DNA from: Alginatibacterium sediminis
GTDB taxonomy: Bacteria > Pseudomonadota > Gammaproteobacteria > Enterobacterales > Celerinatantimonadaceae
Reading direction: 5' to 3'
NCBI RefSeq assembly: GCF_003610775.1
Contig: NZ_RAQO01000005.1
Span: forward strand, 372,001-436,000
Length of the DNA: 64,000 nucleotides
In this document: positions 1 to 9,731 of the stretch, piece after piece
How the letters are laid out: each line of letters begins with the position of its first letter
Numbering within the stretch: position 1 is the first letter of the stretch
The notes under the pieces: model-generated
What the model was told of the DNA's origin: nothing
Databases searched by the model: none
The model's input: the letters and a program-made list of their open reading frames with translations, nothing else
Position numbers and translations under genes: made by a program

Positions 1-1
1 C

Positions 2-268
2 CATGGCAAAGTTGTGAAGGTTGCTGCCAAGTTACACACGGTTGGCGGGCTGTCGGCACATGCTGATCAACATGAGTTAGTCAGTTGGTATCGCAAATTT
101 AATAACGCACCGCCCTTAATATTGGTCCATGGTGAGCCGGAAGCTCAGCAGGGACTCATTAAAGCCTTACAAGAGAATACCAAACTAAGCCCCTCGTCGA
201 CGATTGCGGCTAAACATGGTGACAAATTGGACTTAAGCGCGTTGCCTCAGATGGTTTGGCTAGGCTGA
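2..268 (+). CDS. MBL-fold metallo-hydrolase, RNA-specificity domain (C-terminal part)
   Basis: Only the C-terminal 88 residues are inside the window; the frame is open back to base 2. The segment HTVGGLSAHADQHEL, followed by ILVHGEPEAQQGL, is characteristic of the Zn-dependent metallo-hydrolase RNA-specificity (RMMBL) domain found in CPSF/Ysh1-like bacterial RNases. The GLSAHAD motif supplies a late metal or catalytic histidine in that family. The beta-lactamase core must lie upstream of the window. The gene ends convergently with the next one. The family is clear; the substrate in this organism is not known from sequence. Confidence 0.85.
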   Translation, partial: HGKVVKVAAKLHTVGGLSAHADQHELVSWYRKFNNAPPLILVHGEPEAQQGLIKALQENTKLSPSSTIAAKHGDKLDLSALPQMVWLG

Positions 269-302
269 CTAGCGCTAAGCAATTTGAACCAAATTAAGTC
301 GA

Positions 303-782
303 TTAATGAGTTGGCTTTTCTCGCGCTTGGTTCCATTGCTCATAAACAGCATTAAAGCCAAAAATCTGTATGGGTAGTGTGCGTTGCTTCGTATTTTCTT
401 GGTAAGCAAGTAGCATCCACTGCCCACCGCGTAGTTCGTTTAACAGCTGGGTATCAACAGCAATATTCACTTCACATACTTTGTCGTCGCAATTACTAAT
501 TGGCAACTGAAGCGCCTTGTTTTGATCCACTTTCAAACCAATGCCGGCTCCTCGAGTTGCCTTTGGGCTAAATCGAATACGTAAAATGTCTCCGGGTGGG
601 TTGTAGAGATACGTCAGTCCAGCAACTACTCTTTTTTGTCCTTGGTTCTCTACAACAACAGGTAGCGTGGCATTACAACGTTGCTGTTGGTCACATGAAC
701 TTTTCCAGACTGGTTCTAGTTCTTGTTCTGCAAAGGCGAAGGAGTTAAATAAGCTTAGAGTTAAAATGATAAGAATTGGCAT
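303..782 (-). CDS. IalB-family (invasion-associated locus B) secreted protein
   Basis: About 159 residues beginning MPILIILTLSLFNSFAFAEQ, an evident signal peptide. The mature part has the IalB pattern: paired cysteines early (SSCDQQQRC), then GDILRIRFSPKA, a GIGLKVDQNK block, a second cysteine pair (NCDDKVC), then LLNELRGGQWMLLAY and a closing IQIFGF. In the family this is a small periplasmic or secreted beta protein of poorly defined role. I chose the ATG at 782 because GGAAG lies four bases upstream; a TTG eight codons earlier has no such support. Single gene, convergent with the RNase-like gene. Confidence 0.75.
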   Translation of the reverse strand: MPILIILTLSLFNSFAFAEQELEPVWKSSCDQQQRCNATLPVVVENQGQKRVVAGLTYLYNPPGDILRIRFSPKATRGAGIGLKVDQNKALQLPISNCDDKVCEVNIAVDTQLLNELRGGQWMLLAYQENTKQRTLPIQIFGFNAVYEQWNQAREKPTH

Positions 783-863
783 AGTACTTCCGTGTGAAAA
801 CAGCAACAGATTGTTTTAGTAAATAAGGCGAACAATAACAGTTGTACCTAGAAATTAAATCAA

Positions 864-887
864 AAAAGCCACCCTTAGGTGGCCTTT
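864..887 (-). terminator. Rho-independent terminator of the NIDO/PEP-CTERM-like gene
   Basis: GCCACC pairs with GGTGGC around a four-base loop, flanked by A and T runs. Read on the minus strand, the hairpin is followed by six T. It lies about 20 bases after the stop of the minus-strand gene. Confidence 0.8.
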
Positions 888-908
888 CTTAAGAATAACT
901 TGTTAGAA

Positions 909-2177
909 CTAGCGAGTTATCTTACGGCTACGAACCGACAAGGCAAAACATGCTAAAACTAGCAAGATCAGCGTTTGTGGTCCAGGTACTGAAGAAGGGT
1001 CTGCAACAAACTCGGTAATTGGTACTTGGCGCATTTGAACTTGGCCAGCATCAACAAAGCTTAAGCCTGTGACAAAGGCAAGTAAATCTTCTGGGTCAAC
1101 TGCGTTATCTACATCAATACCGGTAATGCGGAATTGATTAACGCCGCCAGATGCGAAGAAATACTCTTCACCTGCATTGATGGTTCCGATTTCTTCCCAA
1201 CCATTTACACCAAACAACCAAAGTGCGTAGATATCGTCATCAAAACCAGCGGGTAGAATAACCGAACGAATATTTGGACCTTGATCAACGATGTAGTCGT
1301 ACCCAACGGCTACATCAGGGTCAATGAATACGATTTCGTTTTCGATAACATTAAAATCAAAGTCAAATCCGCCATCGACTATCACAGGCATAATTGGGTT
1401 TAATGGGGTTTGGCCTGGAAGAGCACCATCACGTATAGCAAAGCGCCATACACCATCTTCACCCGTATTTGAGGTAGAAACGAGGTCCCTTACTGCTTCA
1501 CTACGCGATCCTGGAAGAGTAAAATGATTTTCACCATCACCAGCATCATAACCTACTTGCGCTGCTACACCACCAGAAGCCGAGCCCGTAGTCCATTCAA
1601 TTTGGTCGTAACGAAACTCAACATCGAAGTTACCAGCGCCGGTATCATCACGGTTGATTAAAACAAGTTGGAAACTGTTCGTCTGTTCAGAGTCTAAACC
1701 ATAACCAGCAACATCTTTCCAAGTGACCGCAATGCTATTTTGGTCAGGGGCACCTAAAAATATTTGGCCTCCATCTCTAACATCGACATCAGCCCAAAAT
1801 GGAGCAATCATGCTCAAATAATCTGGTTCTGGCTCCGCTAGAAGAGCTTGTGGAGCTGGTTCGCCATCGTCACCACATTCTTCACAGCCACCGCCGTCAG
1901 CGATGCGATCTAAAGGAAAAGGTTGCGGAGTAAATGTAGTGAAGCCATCGTTAAAGGTAATGTTACCGTTTGAGTTGATGAAAAAGGTGTCATGTACTTC
2001 ACCAAAGTAATTTATTACAAATGGGAGGTCTAACTCATTACTACTGGTGTCATCTCCAAATGAGATGTCATTTGTTCCGTAGCCAAGCTCGCCACCAAAT
2101 CCATTAAGCATGACTGATGCATGGCCAGCAGACACCAGCAGTGCGGTGCTTAGCACCGCAAGTTGTAGTTTTTTCAA
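909..2177 (-). CDS. Secreted NIDO-domain protein with a PEP-CTERM-like sorting tail
   Basis: 422 residues. Residues 1-20 form a signal peptide (MKKLQLAVLSTALLVSAGHA). Residues around 45-240 resemble the extracellular NIDO (nidogen) domain: LPFVINYFGE, FFINSNGNITF, IAPFWADVDVRDGG, VTWKDVAGYG and FQLVLINRDDTGAGNFDVEFRYD. The C-terminus has VPGP, a hydrophobic helix and an Arg/Lys end (SVRSRKITR), the architecture of PEP-CTERM proteins processed by an exosortase, although the motif is VPGP rather than VPEP. The start is TTG, supported by AAGGA eight bases upstream. Probably an extracellular or biofilm-matrix protein. No exosortase gene is in this window. Confidence 0.8.
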   Translation of the reverse strand: MKKLQLAVLSTALLVSAGHASVMLNGFGGELGYGTNDISFGDDTSSNELDLPFVINYFGEVHDTFFINSNGNITFNDGFTTFTPQPFPLDRIADGGGCEECGDDGEPAPQALLAEPEPDYLSMIAPFWADVDVRDGGQIFLGAPDQNSIAVTWKDVAGYGLDSEQTNSFQLVLINRDDTGAGNFDVEFRYDQIEWTTGSASGGVAAQVGYDAGDGENHFTLPGSRSEAVRDLVSTSNTGEDGVWRFAIRDGALPGQTPLNPIMPVIVDGGFDFDFNVIENEIVFIDPDVAVGYDYIVDQGPNIRSVILPAGFDDDIYALWLFGVNGWEEIGTINAGEEYFFASGGVNQFRITGIDVDNAVDPEDLLAFVTGLSFVDAGQVQMRQVPITEFVADPSSVPGPQTLILLVLACFALSVRSRKITR

Positions 2178-2305
2178 TGCGTATTCCTTTACTTAAAATT
2201 ATGAAATTGCAGTTTCAGCAATTATGAGATCGTGATGCAATAAATAGGCCTAATTATAAAAAGCATATAAAACAGAAGTTTATGTAAATTTCTTTTGAAA
2301 GGATT

Positions 2306-2325
2306 ATTATTTTTGTAAAAATAAT
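2306..2325. repeat. AT-rich inverted repeat in the 2178-2470 intergenic gap
   Basis: Nine-base arms (ATTATTTTT / AAAAATAAT) flank GT. It sits upstream of the NIDO gene and may be an operator or a weak bidirectional hairpin. I see no gene in 2178-2522; the only other feature there is the terminator at 2471-2497. Confidence 0.4.
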
Positions 2326-2470
2326 TGACACAATTAGTTTTAAGCTGAAATGTAAATTATTGATCTTTGCTTCGTCTCATCTTTTATATGTCGCTCAGTA
2401 CAGGGAGTATTTAAGTTCCAAACAAAGATCGGTATCAGGGTGTGGGTGAAAATAAAGAAATCAAAAACTT

Positions 2471-2497
2471 AAAAGCCAAGTTTATAACTTGGCTTTT
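2471..2497 (-). terminator. Terminator of the downstream PEP-CTERM gene
   Basis: Twelve-base perfect stem (AAAAGCCAAGTT / AACTTGGCTTTT) with a three-base loop. It lies 25 bases after the stop of the minus-strand gene, with T-rich flanks on the minus strand. Confidence 0.75.
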
Positions 2498-2522
2498 AAG
2501 GTAACTTATGTCGTACGATGAA

Positions 2523-3320
2523 CTACCTACGTAGTTTTTTACGGCTTAATCCGGCAAGAGCGATCACCATCAAAGCCAAGCTTGCTGGCTCAGGAACAGA
2601 TTGTGCAATTGGCTGAAGAGCTGCTTGTAGCCCACTACCATCACTAAAACTCATGCTTAGGGTATTCCAAGCATCAGCGTAACCGTCTTTTGAACTTGCG
2701 TACATAGCTGCTACTACGAAAAAACTTTCGCCTTCTTCTAAATCAAAGCTTAGTGAAGCTGGAACATTAACATCTTGGCCGCTCGAAATGTAAGTGTTGG
2801 TAGGATCTCCGACCCGTAATCCACCTCCAAATTCGTAAACCAAGGTGGCGAAGTCGGGATACCACTCTAGCAATGATCCACGCATAATCGCGACGCTTGC
2901 GCTCAATGAGTTACTCCCTGAGCCTCCCACAGAGCCGTGCAAATTTAAATTCAGGCCAATGGTTCGGTCACTACCGCTGGTATTGGTATAGTTTTGTACC
3001 GAAAAAGCAGTTGCACCGGCGCGTTGTCGATAAGCTGCTGAAGTTTCAACCCTTAGCAAGGGTAAATAGGAGCCATCAACAAAACCGGAAAATGCTTTAG
3101 CAGCAGCATAATTGCTTAGTTCGCTTTGAGCCGTGCTTTGGTACTCGCCACCCATGGATTCATAGTAGTCATCACCACTGGTGCAATACGAGGGACAGTT
3201 ACTAGAGGTTGACGTCGCAGCATAGCTACCTACGCCAGTTATCACACCTGCAACAGCCATATTTGCCGAAAGCGCTAACAAAGTACCAAATGCAAGGGTA
3301 ATAGATTTATTGATGTTCAT
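2523..3320 (-). CDS. PEP-CTERM sorting-domain protein
   Basis: About 265 residues. The signal peptide is MNINKSITLAFGTLLALSANMAVA. The mature region is Ser/Tyr/Gly rich with two early cysteines (SNCPSYC) and no enzymatic motif I recognise. It ends with VPEPASLALMVIALAGLSRKKLRR: VPEP, a transmembrane helix and a basic tail, the classic PEP-CTERM signal recognised by exosortase. I prefer the ATG at 3320 because it directly precedes the signal peptide; a GTG eight codons upstream at 3344 is also possible and neither has a strong ribosome binding site. Likely exported and anchored or released at the surface. Confidence 0.8.
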   Translation of the reverse strand: MNINKSITLAFGTLLALSANMAVAGVITGVGSYAATSTSSNCPSYCTSGDDYYESMGGEYQSTAQSELSNYAAAKAFSGFVDGSYLPLLRVETSAAYRQRAGATAFSVQNYTNTSGSDRTIGLNLNLHGSVGGSGSNSLSASVAIMRGSLLEWYPDFATLVYEFGGGLRVGDPTNTYISSGQDVNVPASLSFDLEEGESFFVVAAMYASSKDGYADAWNTLSMSFSDGSGLQAALQPIAQSVPEPASLALMVIALAGLSRKKLRR

Positions 3321-3584
3321 TATTGGTGGGATATCCGTATTCACTAAAGAATTGCAACTATTGCAATAATTGTTCCTTTATAAAAATACTAAATAAATAC
3401 AATATTTTAGTGCAATTTTGTGTTTTGTTGCTTTGAACAAGTGTTAATCAAGTGTAAAAAAATTAGACGTTTTGATTGCTGTTCTTGCACCGAACATAAC
3501 AATTTTGGAAAGATTGTTGAAATTCAGGCACACCATTAACACTTGACTTGAGTAAACCATGAGAATGACGTAGCCTTTATTTAT

Positions 3585-3598
3585 ATTGAACGTTCAAT
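3585..3598. promoter_or_regulatory. BetI-type operator
   Basis: Perfect 14-base palindrome ATTGAACGTTCAAT, 10 bases before the betI start. It closely resembles, from memory, the BetI site of enterobacterial bet promoters. The position suggests choline-responsive autorepression of the betIBA operon. Confidence 0.8.
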
Positions 3599-3608
3599 TA
3601 ATAAAAAT

Positions 3609-4205
3609 ATGCCAAAAATTGGAATGGAACCTATACGACGCGACCAACTGATGAGTGCAACCATTGAGTCCATCGCAGAATTTGGGATGCACGCTACAAC
3701 CATTAGTCGGATTAGCCAGAGGGCAGGCCTATCAAGTGGCATTATTAGCCATTATTTTGGTAGTAAACAGGGCCTAATCAATGCCTCAGTTCGGTATATG
3801 CTTGCTCGATTAAAGCAAGAGTTTTTGTCGAAAATTGACGGTCATTGCAGCGCTGAGCAGAGGCTTATGTACATTGTCGAAACTAACTTCTCTGGGCTAC
3901 AGCATAGTGCTGCGTTTACTAAAACCTGGCTAAGTTTTTGGGCGCAATCGATGCACAATACACAATTACAGCGTCTACAAAAAGTTAATGACCGTCGCCT
4001 CATTAGTAATTTGAGCTACGCCTTCGCTTTGCTAATGCCTCGCAAAGATGCGAAACAAGCGGCCTTGCTAAGTGCCGCCATGATCGATGGGCTATGGCTT
4101 CGAAGCGTACTCTCACAATCTGGCCCAATAGCTTTTAAACAAAGCGAAGCGCTGGCTAAGACTTATATCAATTCTCTGATCAAACAGTATGGAGACTCAA
4201 AGTGA
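3609..4205 (+). CDS. betI: TetR-family choline-responsive repressor BetI
   Basis: 198 residues, the usual BetI length. The N-terminal helix-turn-helix spans about residues 8-55 ([20 protein letters not shown], then [20 protein letters not shown]). The C-terminal ligand domain has the BetI pattern [10 protein letters not shown] and [10 protein letters not shown]. In the family it represses choline-to-betaine genes and is released by choline. It is first in the operon, overlapping betB by four bases (GTGA). A palindromic operator lies immediately upstream. No convincing Shine-Dalgarno precedes the ATG, so translation may use a short leader. Confidence 0.93.
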   Translation: MPKIGMEPIRRDQLMSATIESIAEFGMHATTISRISQRAGLSSGIISHYFGSKQGLINASVRYMLARLKQEFLSKIDGHCSAEQRLMYIVETNFSGLQHSAAFTKTWLSFWAQSMHNTQLQRLQKVNDRRLISNLSYAFALLMPRKDAKQAALLSAAMIDGLWLRSVLSQSGPIAFKQSEALAKTYINSLIKQYGDSK

Positions 4206-5665
4206 CACTACCTATTTACCAAAACTTTATTCATGGGCGCTACTTAGCCAATACTACTGGCGAGCATTTTGAAGTAAAGAATCCTGCGACAGATGAAGTC
4301 ATTTATCGGGTTGAGATTGCGGATGAATCCATACAACTAGCAGCAATAGAGAGCGCAAAGTTGGGTTTCGATCTTTGGTCATCGATGAGCGCGATTGAAC
4401 GCAGCCGCATATTATTAAAAGCCGTGGCAATACTACGCGAAAGAAATGATGAACTCGCAACAATAGAAGTTCTCGATACAGGCAAGCCATGGCAAGAAGC
4501 GCAATGTGTCGACGTTGAAACTGGGGCCGATGTTATTGAATACTTCGCAGGTCTAGCCCCGACACAGGTTGGTCAACAGCAAACAGTAGGAGCTGACTTT
4601 TACTATACTCGTAAAGAACCTTTAGGCATCTGCGCCGGCATTGGGGCATGGAATTACCCCTTACAAATTGCCTGTTGGAAATCGGGTCCAGCCTTGGCTG
4701 CTGGTAATGCTCTAATTTTTAAGCCCTCAGAATTAACACCTTTGGGCGCGCTAAAGTTGGCAGAAGTATTTTGCGAAGCTGGTGTTCCGGCCGGTGTGTT
4801 TAATGTTGTACAAGGTGCGGCTGAAGTGGGTCAGTGGTTAAGCCATCATCCTGAGATAGCCAAGCTGTCGTTTACCGGCGAAGTAGGAACAGGTAAAAAA
4901 GTAGTCGCTAGTAGTGCGGGATCGTTGAAGTCGGTCACTATGGAGCTGGGTGGAAAATCGCCACTATTGGTGTTTGAGGATGCGGACATTGACCAAGCTG
5001 TTAGTGCGGCCATGCTCGGTAACTTTTATACCCAGGGTGAAATCTGCACCAATTGTACGCGCGTTTATCTGCACCGTAATATCTACACTGAGTTTACTCA
5101 AAAATTGCTTCATCGTATTCAAAACAACATTGTTGCAGGCGATCCTCTCGACCCTAAGGTTAATTTTGGAGCCTTAATTTCTAGAGAACATCAACAGTTG
5201 GTGCTCAGCTATATTGACTCAGGCATTGAGCAGGGCGCTAGCTTGCTTTGCGGTGGAAAAGCGATGAGACCCGCATCAGCTGCAAATGGCTATTTTGTTG
5301 AACCGACCGTGTTTGTTGATTGCCAAGATGATATGCGCATAGTTCGCGAAGAGATTTTTGGACCAGTGATGAGCATTTTAGTCTTTGACGATGAAAGAGA
5401 CGTTGTCCAAAGAGCCAATGACACCCATTTAGGTTTAGCCGCTGGGATTTTTACCAAGGATATTCAGCGTGCCCACCGAGTCATCCATAAAATGCAAGCA
5501 GGTATTTGTTGGATTAACAGCTATGGAAACTCTCCCGCAGAGATGCCTGTGGGTGGCTACAAACAATCGGGTATAGGCCGAGAAAACGGGATTGAGACAC
5601 TTGAGCACTACACTCAAACCAAATCAATTTATGTTGGAATGACTAATATAGAGAGTCCGTTTTGA
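4202..5665 (+). CDS. betB: Betaine-aldehyde dehydrogenase BetB
   Basis: 487 residues against about 490 for E. coli BetB. Oxidises betaine aldehyde to glycine betaine with NAD(P)+. Visible aldehyde dehydrogenase motifs: [13 protein letters not shown] (substrate and cofactor region), [12 protein letters not shown], the general base Glu248 in MELGGKSP and the nucleophile Cys282 in [10 protein letters not shown], followed by [10 protein letters not shown]. It starts with GTG inside the betI stop and its own stop overlaps the TTG start of betA, so the three genes are probably translationally coupled. All key residues are present. Confidence 0.95.
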   Translation: MTLPIYQNFIHGRYLANTTGEHFEVKNPATDEVIYRVEIADESIQLAAIESAKLGFDLWSSMSAIERSRILLKAVAILRERNDELATIEVLDTGKPWQEAQCVDVETGADVIEYFAGLAPTQVGQQQTVGADFYYTRKEPLGICAGIGAWNYPLQIACWKSGPALAAGNALIFKPSELTPLGALKLAEVFCEAGVPAGVFNVVQGAAEVGQWLSHHPEIAKLSFTGEVGTGKKVVASSAGSLKSVTMELGGKSPLLVFEDADIDQAVSAAMLGNFYTQGEICTNCTRVYLHRNIYTEFTQKLLHRIQNNIVAGDPLDPKVNFGALISREHQQLVLSYIDSGIEQGASLLCGGKAMRPASAANGYFVEPTVFVDCQDDMRIVREEIFGPVMSILVFDDERDVVQRANDTHLGLAAGIFTKDIQRAHRVIHKMQAGICWINSYGNSPAEMPVGGYKQSGIGRENGIETLEHYTQTKSIYVGMTNIESPF

Positions 5666-7350
5666 GCCAAAACAATAGTGATAGTTACGATTATATTATC
5701 GTAGGGGCTGGTTCTGCAGGTTGCGTACTTGCAAATCGTTTGTCTGAAAACCCAACCCATAAAGTATTGCTTCTTGAGTCTGGTGGCAGCGATAAAAGCA
5801 TTTTTATTAAAATGCCCACAGCGTTGTCAATTCCAATGAATACGCCTAAGTATGCTTGGCAGTTTCATACGCAAGCTGAACCGTATTTAGATAATCGCGA
5901 AATGCATTGTCCTAGGGGCAAGGTTCTTGGCGGCTCTTCATCGATCAATGGCATGGTCTACGTGCGCGGTCATGCCAAAGATTTTGACGAATGGCAGCAT
6001 TTGGGAGCACAAGGTTGGGACTACCAGGCTTGCTTACCGTACTTCCAACGAGCCGAGACCTATTACCTAGGTAAAAATGAATACCGAGGCGAGCAAGGGC
6101 CTCTTGGGGTCAATAACGGCAATCAAATGCAAAACCCCTTATACCAATGTTTTATTGATGCGGGTAAGCAAGCCGGCTATGCCGTAAGTGCAGACTACAA
6201 TGGCCAACAGCAAGAAGGCTTTGCCGCTATGCACATGACGGTGAAAAATGGCGTTCGCAGCTCGACCAGCCGGGAATATTTAGATCCAGCGATGAAGCGC
6301 AAAAACCTAACGGTAATCACCAAAGTTTTGGTTGAACGCGTTGAAATAGAAGACCAGCAAGCGACAGGTGTCCACTATCAACACGCCGGTAAAAGCCGAT
6401 ATGCGATGGCCAATAAGGAAGTGATTTTGAGCGCCGGCGCTATCGGTTCGCCGCACCTACTGCAACTGTCAGGTATTGGGGATAAGGACGTGCTTGAGTC
6501 TGCAGGTGTTGAATATAAGCATCATCTACCCGGTGTGGGACAAAATCTGCAAGATCATTTAGAGTTCTATTTTCAATATAAGTGTAAGCAAGCAATAACG
6601 CTTAATGGTCGTTTAGGCCTTATATCTAAAGGATTGATAGGAGCACGTTGGCTGCTCAATCGCAGTGGTTTAGGTGCTACCAATCATTTTGAGTCTTGCG
6701 CATTCATCCGCTCAAAAGCACAAGTTGAATGGCCCGATATTCAGTATCATTTTTTACCTGCGGCAATTCGCTACGATGGTAAAGAAGCTTTTTCAGGTCA
6801 CGGTTTTCAGGTGCACGTTGGGCATAACAAACCCAAGAGTCGCGGGCATGTGTTATTACAATCGAGCAATCCTAAAGATGCGCCCAAAATCCAATTTAAC
6901 TATCTACAACATCCTGATGACATTGAAGGCTTCCGAGCTTGCGTGCGTTTAACTCGAGAAATTATCGAGCAAAGCGCTTTTGATGCTTACAGAGGTGATG
7001 AAATTCAACCCGGCAAAGGGGTGCAAAGTGATGAAGAGATAGATGCCTTTGTAAGACAAGCTGCCGAAAGTGCCTATCATCCATCTTGTTCGTGCAAAAT
7101 GGGTGAAGACGATATGGCGGTCGTTAATTCTCAGACTCAAGTTCGAGGCGTGAGGGCTTTGCGAGTTGTCGACGCTTCGATTTTCCCTAGTATTCCAAAT
7201 GGTAATTTGAATGCACCAACGATTATGCTCGCCGAGAAAGCGGCTGATATGATTTTGGGACTATCGCCATTAGCGGCGGATCATGCAACCGTTGCGATCG
7301 CTAGAGATTGGCAATCAACACAACGAGGTAGCTCTTTTGACATCGCTTAG
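5662..7350 (+). CDS. betA: Choline dehydrogenase BetA (GMC oxidoreductase)
   Basis: 562 residues against about 556 in E. coli. FAD-dependent GMC-family enzyme that oxidises choline to betaine aldehyde at the membrane. The ADP-binding motif [15 protein letters not shown] is near the N-terminus (residues 13-27). GMC signatures follow: [20 protein letters not shown] and [15 protein letters not shown]. The C-terminal active-site region is [10 protein letters not shown] and [19 protein letters not shown]. The TTG start overlaps the betB stop. No choline transporter (betT) is visible next to the operon. Confidence 0.95.
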   Translation: MSQNNSDSYDYIIVGAGSAGCVLANRLSENPTHKVLLLESGGSDKSIFIKMPTALSIPMNTPKYAWQFHTQAEPYLDNREMHCPRGKVLGGSSSINGMVYVRGHAKDFDEWQHLGAQGWDYQACLPYFQRAETYYLGKNEYRGEQGPLGVNNGNQMQNPLYQCFIDAGKQAGYAVSADYNGQQQEGFAAMHMTVKNGVRSSTSREYLDPAMKRKNLTVITKVLVERVEIEDQQATGVHYQHAGKSRYAMANKEVILSAGAIGSPHLLQLSGIGDKDVLESAGVEYKHHLPGVGQNLQDHLEFYFQYKCKQAITLNGRLGLISKGLIGARWLLNRSGLGATNHFESCAFIRSKAQVEWPDIQYHFLPAAIRYDGKEAFSGHGFQVHVGHNKPKSRGHVLLQSSNPKDAPKIQFNYLQHPDDIEGFRACVRLTREIIEQSAFDAYRGDEIQPGKGVQSDEEIDAFVRQAAESAYHPSCSCKMGEDDMAVVNSQTQVRGVRALRVVDASIFPSIPNGNLNAPTIMLAEKAADMILGLSPLAADHATVAIARDWQSTQRGSSFDIA

Positions 7351-7410
7351 CGACTCGCGATGCTAAGTACTCAATGTTTACATTTTTAAAGTTCGAAGTG
7401 TACTTTTGAC

Positions 7411-7440
7411 GAACACCGCAACCATCTGGTTACGGTGTTC
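7411..7440 (+). terminator. Hairpin after betA, probable operon terminator
   Basis: Thirteen-base stem with one C-A mismatch (GAACACCGCAACC / GGTTACGGTGTTC) and a four-base loop, 60 bases after betA. No T tract follows, so this is either a weak terminator or an mRNA 3' stabilising hairpin. Confidence 0.5.
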
Positions 7441-7493
7441 AGGTCTTATAATTGGATAAAAACATCAACAAACAATGAAGGGTGACAACTAAA

Positions 7494-7509
7494 TTGACCG
7501 TTCGGTCAA
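7494..7509. promoter_or_regulatory. TetR-type inverted repeat upstream of the chemoreceptor
   Basis: TTGACCG-TT-CGGTCAA: seven-base arms around TT, the symmetry typical of TetR/AcrR-family operators. It lies 133 bases before the chemoreceptor gene. Its arms differ from the BetI palindrome upstream of betI, and no other TetR gene is in the window. Confidence 0.55.
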
Positions 7510-7642
7510 AAAATAAGCGAAATCGAGCAATTTTTATACAAATTTTATACTTCTGCGCTTCCCAAAAACCTAACTTACGTTATGCTTCAACCTATATATC
7601 GATAGTTTTCGATCCCCAGTCATTCAAAGAAGAAAGAAAAGC

Positions 7643-9559
7643 ATGTTCAAATTAAGCTCAATGAGTATCAAGCAAAAAGTCGTAACTGGAATTGCATTTG
7701 CGGTTTTAGCCTCAACCATTATCGTCGGTTGGATGGCGCATTCTCAAGCGCGCAATTCTCAAACTCAACGATTGATGACAATTGAGCTGCCAATGATGCT
7801 TGAACAAATCAATATGGAGATTGATAAAGAGGTTGTTCAATTACTTCAAGCGTCTGAGCAACTGGCGAACAATGAATATGTAAAACAGGCAATCTCTGCC
7901 ACAAAACTAGATGCTGCTAGTGAAGCTCAATTAGTTAAAGAACTGCAAAACCTTAAAGATCAGTATCAATTAAGTGATGCATCTATAGCCAACAGAAAAA
8001 CGGCTAATTATTGGAACCAAAAAGGTTTCTTACGTCAGATGTCGCCAGAAAGAGATGGCTGGTTTTTTGCCTTGGTTAATTCCGGCCTAGAAACAACGGT
8101 GAGTGTGTATCACTCATCGACAGAAAAAACTAAGATGTTTGCAAATTTTCAGCAAGTGAACGGGATTGCATTGTCGGGCTTGTCAAAAACCCTAGACGAT
8201 ATGATCGCTATGCTTAATGGATTCGAAATTGAAAAAACGGGCTATGTGTTTCTAACCGACTCTGAAGGTGGGGTGCAAATCCATCGCCAAGAATCCCAGC
8301 TTAAGAAAAACCTCTCAGATATCTATGATGCAGATGTTGGGCAGCTTTTGAGTAAAAATAGCTTTAACCTAGTTCCAGCTGTAGTTGAAGGTAAAGACGT
8401 ATTTTTGGCTAGTAATTACGTGCCATCAATGGACTGGTTTGTGGTTGGAGTTGTACCTGTAGACGAGGTATTTGAGGAATTAAACGCAAGTGCCCGAACC
8501 ATGTTAATCATTACCATTGTTGTTGCTCTCGGCTTTGTGCTTTTAGGGGTTATTTTAGCCAACAGCATCACCAATCCTATTCGACTAATAGCGCATCGTT
8601 TTTCCGATTTAGGCAAAGGCGATGGCGACTTGTCACAGCGTATTGAGGTTAAAGGTAATGACGAGATCGCTCAATTGTCACAAGGATTCAACGGATTTAT
8701 AGAAAAAATCCATGAGTCGATGAAAGAGGTTTCGGCGACTAGCCAGGCTTTACAAATCGCCTCCGAAGGTGTTTCTAATAAAGCCAATATCACCCGTGAT
8801 AATAGCCATGAGCAACGCGATCAAACCATTCAGGTAGTTGCTGCTATTAATGAGATGGGAGCCACAATTAGTGAAATCGCGTCCAATGCGGCAACAGCAG
8901 CAGAAACAGCAAACACAGCCTCAGATAATACTCAGCAAGGCCGGGCAGTGGTCAGCCAAGCTAAAGATGCGATAGGACGCTTAGCCGCAGATATCGAAGG
9001 CACCGGTCAGGTGGTGCAGCACTTAGCAAGCACAACTCAAGATATAGGTTCCATACTCGAGGTGATTCGCGGTATATCCGAGCAAACGAACTTGTTAGCA
9101 CTAAATGCTGCAATTGAGGCTGCTCGTGCTGGAGAGCAAGGTCGCGGTTTTGCCGTGGTTGCTGATGAAGTCCGCAATTTAGCTAGCCGCACCGCCGACT
9201 CCACAGAAGAAATCCAGAAGATGATCAATCAACTTCAGGGTGATGCCAAAGATGCAGTTGAGGCCATGGAGAAAGGTAAGTCAGTTACTTTAGAAGGGGT
9301 TTCTTCTTCAGATGAGGCGGTTCATGTATTAGAGACCATTTCAGATAGAATCGTTGATATATCGGACCGAAATACACAGGTTGCTACAGCAACCGAAGAA
9401 CAATCGACAGTGGTGCATACCATTAACCAAAACATTGATGAAATTAATGCAATTAATGAAGTGACAACCACCACCGCCGAGCAGCTAGCCCAAGCAAGTA
9501 ACGAACTTCGTGATTTGTCTGAGCGACTCGATACCATGGTTGGGAGCTTTAAGCTTTAG
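7643..9559 (+). CDS. Methyl-accepting chemotaxis protein with periplasmic Cache-type sensor
   Basis: 638 residues. TM1 is at about 11-28. The periplasmic sensor spans about 30-285 and contains [11 protein letters not shown] and [16 protein letters not shown], typical of Cache-type ligand domains. TM2 is at about 287-307, then a HAMP domain ([14 protein letters not shown]) and the cytoplasmic signalling domain. The hairpin tip is [20 protein letters not shown] followed by [15 protein letters not shown], the contact region for CheA/CheW. The C-terminus has no NWETF-like CheR pentapeptide. It stands alone, with a terminator behind it, just after the bet operon. A betaine- or choline-related ligand would be speculation. 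Confidence 0.92.
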   Translation: MFKLSSMSIKQKVVTGIAFAVLASTIIVGWMAHSQARNSQTQRLMTIELPMMLEQINMEIDKEVVQLLQASEQLANNEYVKQAISATKLDAASEAQLVKELQNLKDQYQLSDASIANRKTANYWNQKGFLRQMSPERDGWFFALVNSGLETTVSVYHSSTEKTKMFANFQQVNGIALSGLSKTLDDMIAMLNGFEIEKTGYVFLTDSEGGVQIHRQESQLKKNLSDIYDADVGQLLSKNSFNLVPAVVEGKDVFLASNYVPSMDWFVVGVVPVDEVFEELNASARTMLIITIVVALGFVLLGVILANSITNPIRLIAHRFSDLGKGDGDLSQRIEVKGNDEIAQLSQGFNGFIEKIHESMKEVSATSQALQIASEGVSNKANITRDNSHEQRDQTIQVVAAINEMGATISEIASNAATAAETANTASDNTQQGRAVVSQAKDAIGRLAADIEGTGQVVQHLASTTQDIGSILEVIRGISEQTNLLALNAAIEAARAGEQGRGFAVVADEVRNLASRTADSTEEIQKMINQLQGDAKDAVEAMEKGKSVTLEGVSSSDEAVHVLETISDRIVDISDRNTQVATATEEQSTVVHTINQNIDEINAINEVTTTTAEQLAQASNELRDLSERLDTMVGSFKL

Positions 9560-9582
9560 TTTAATACCGAAAAAACCTAAAC

Positions 9583-9610
9583 AAAGCGCGTTAAATGACG
9601 CGCTTTTTTT
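9583..9610 (+). terminator. Rho-independent terminator after the chemoreceptor
   Basis: Nine-base stem AAAGCGCGT / ACGCGCTTT with a six-base loop, running into a T tract, 23 bases past the stop. Confidence 0.9.
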
Positions 9611-9731
9611 GTTTCTAAATGGCGTAATTGTACAAGCCCTTTTTAACTCGAACCTCGTCTAGTCCTAATTTCAATTTGCCGATATCTCGTTATGGCTTAT
9701 GCTGAGCTTATCCTTGCCGATTGGAATACTC

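Noticed and set aside
2236-2252. GG-N10-GC sigma54-like match on the minus strand upstream of the NIDO gene (TAGGCCTATTTATTGCA).
   Set aside because: The -24 core is poor and no TTGCA-W3-TGCAA element is found 55-70 bases upstream; a single GG-N10-GC match is expected by chance in gaps of this size.
3352-3366. TTGCAA-CTA-TTGCAA near the PEP-CTERM gene at 2523-3320, resembling the regulator element.
   Set aside because: The half-sites are two bases further apart (N5 not N3) and there is no sigma54 element between it and the gene.
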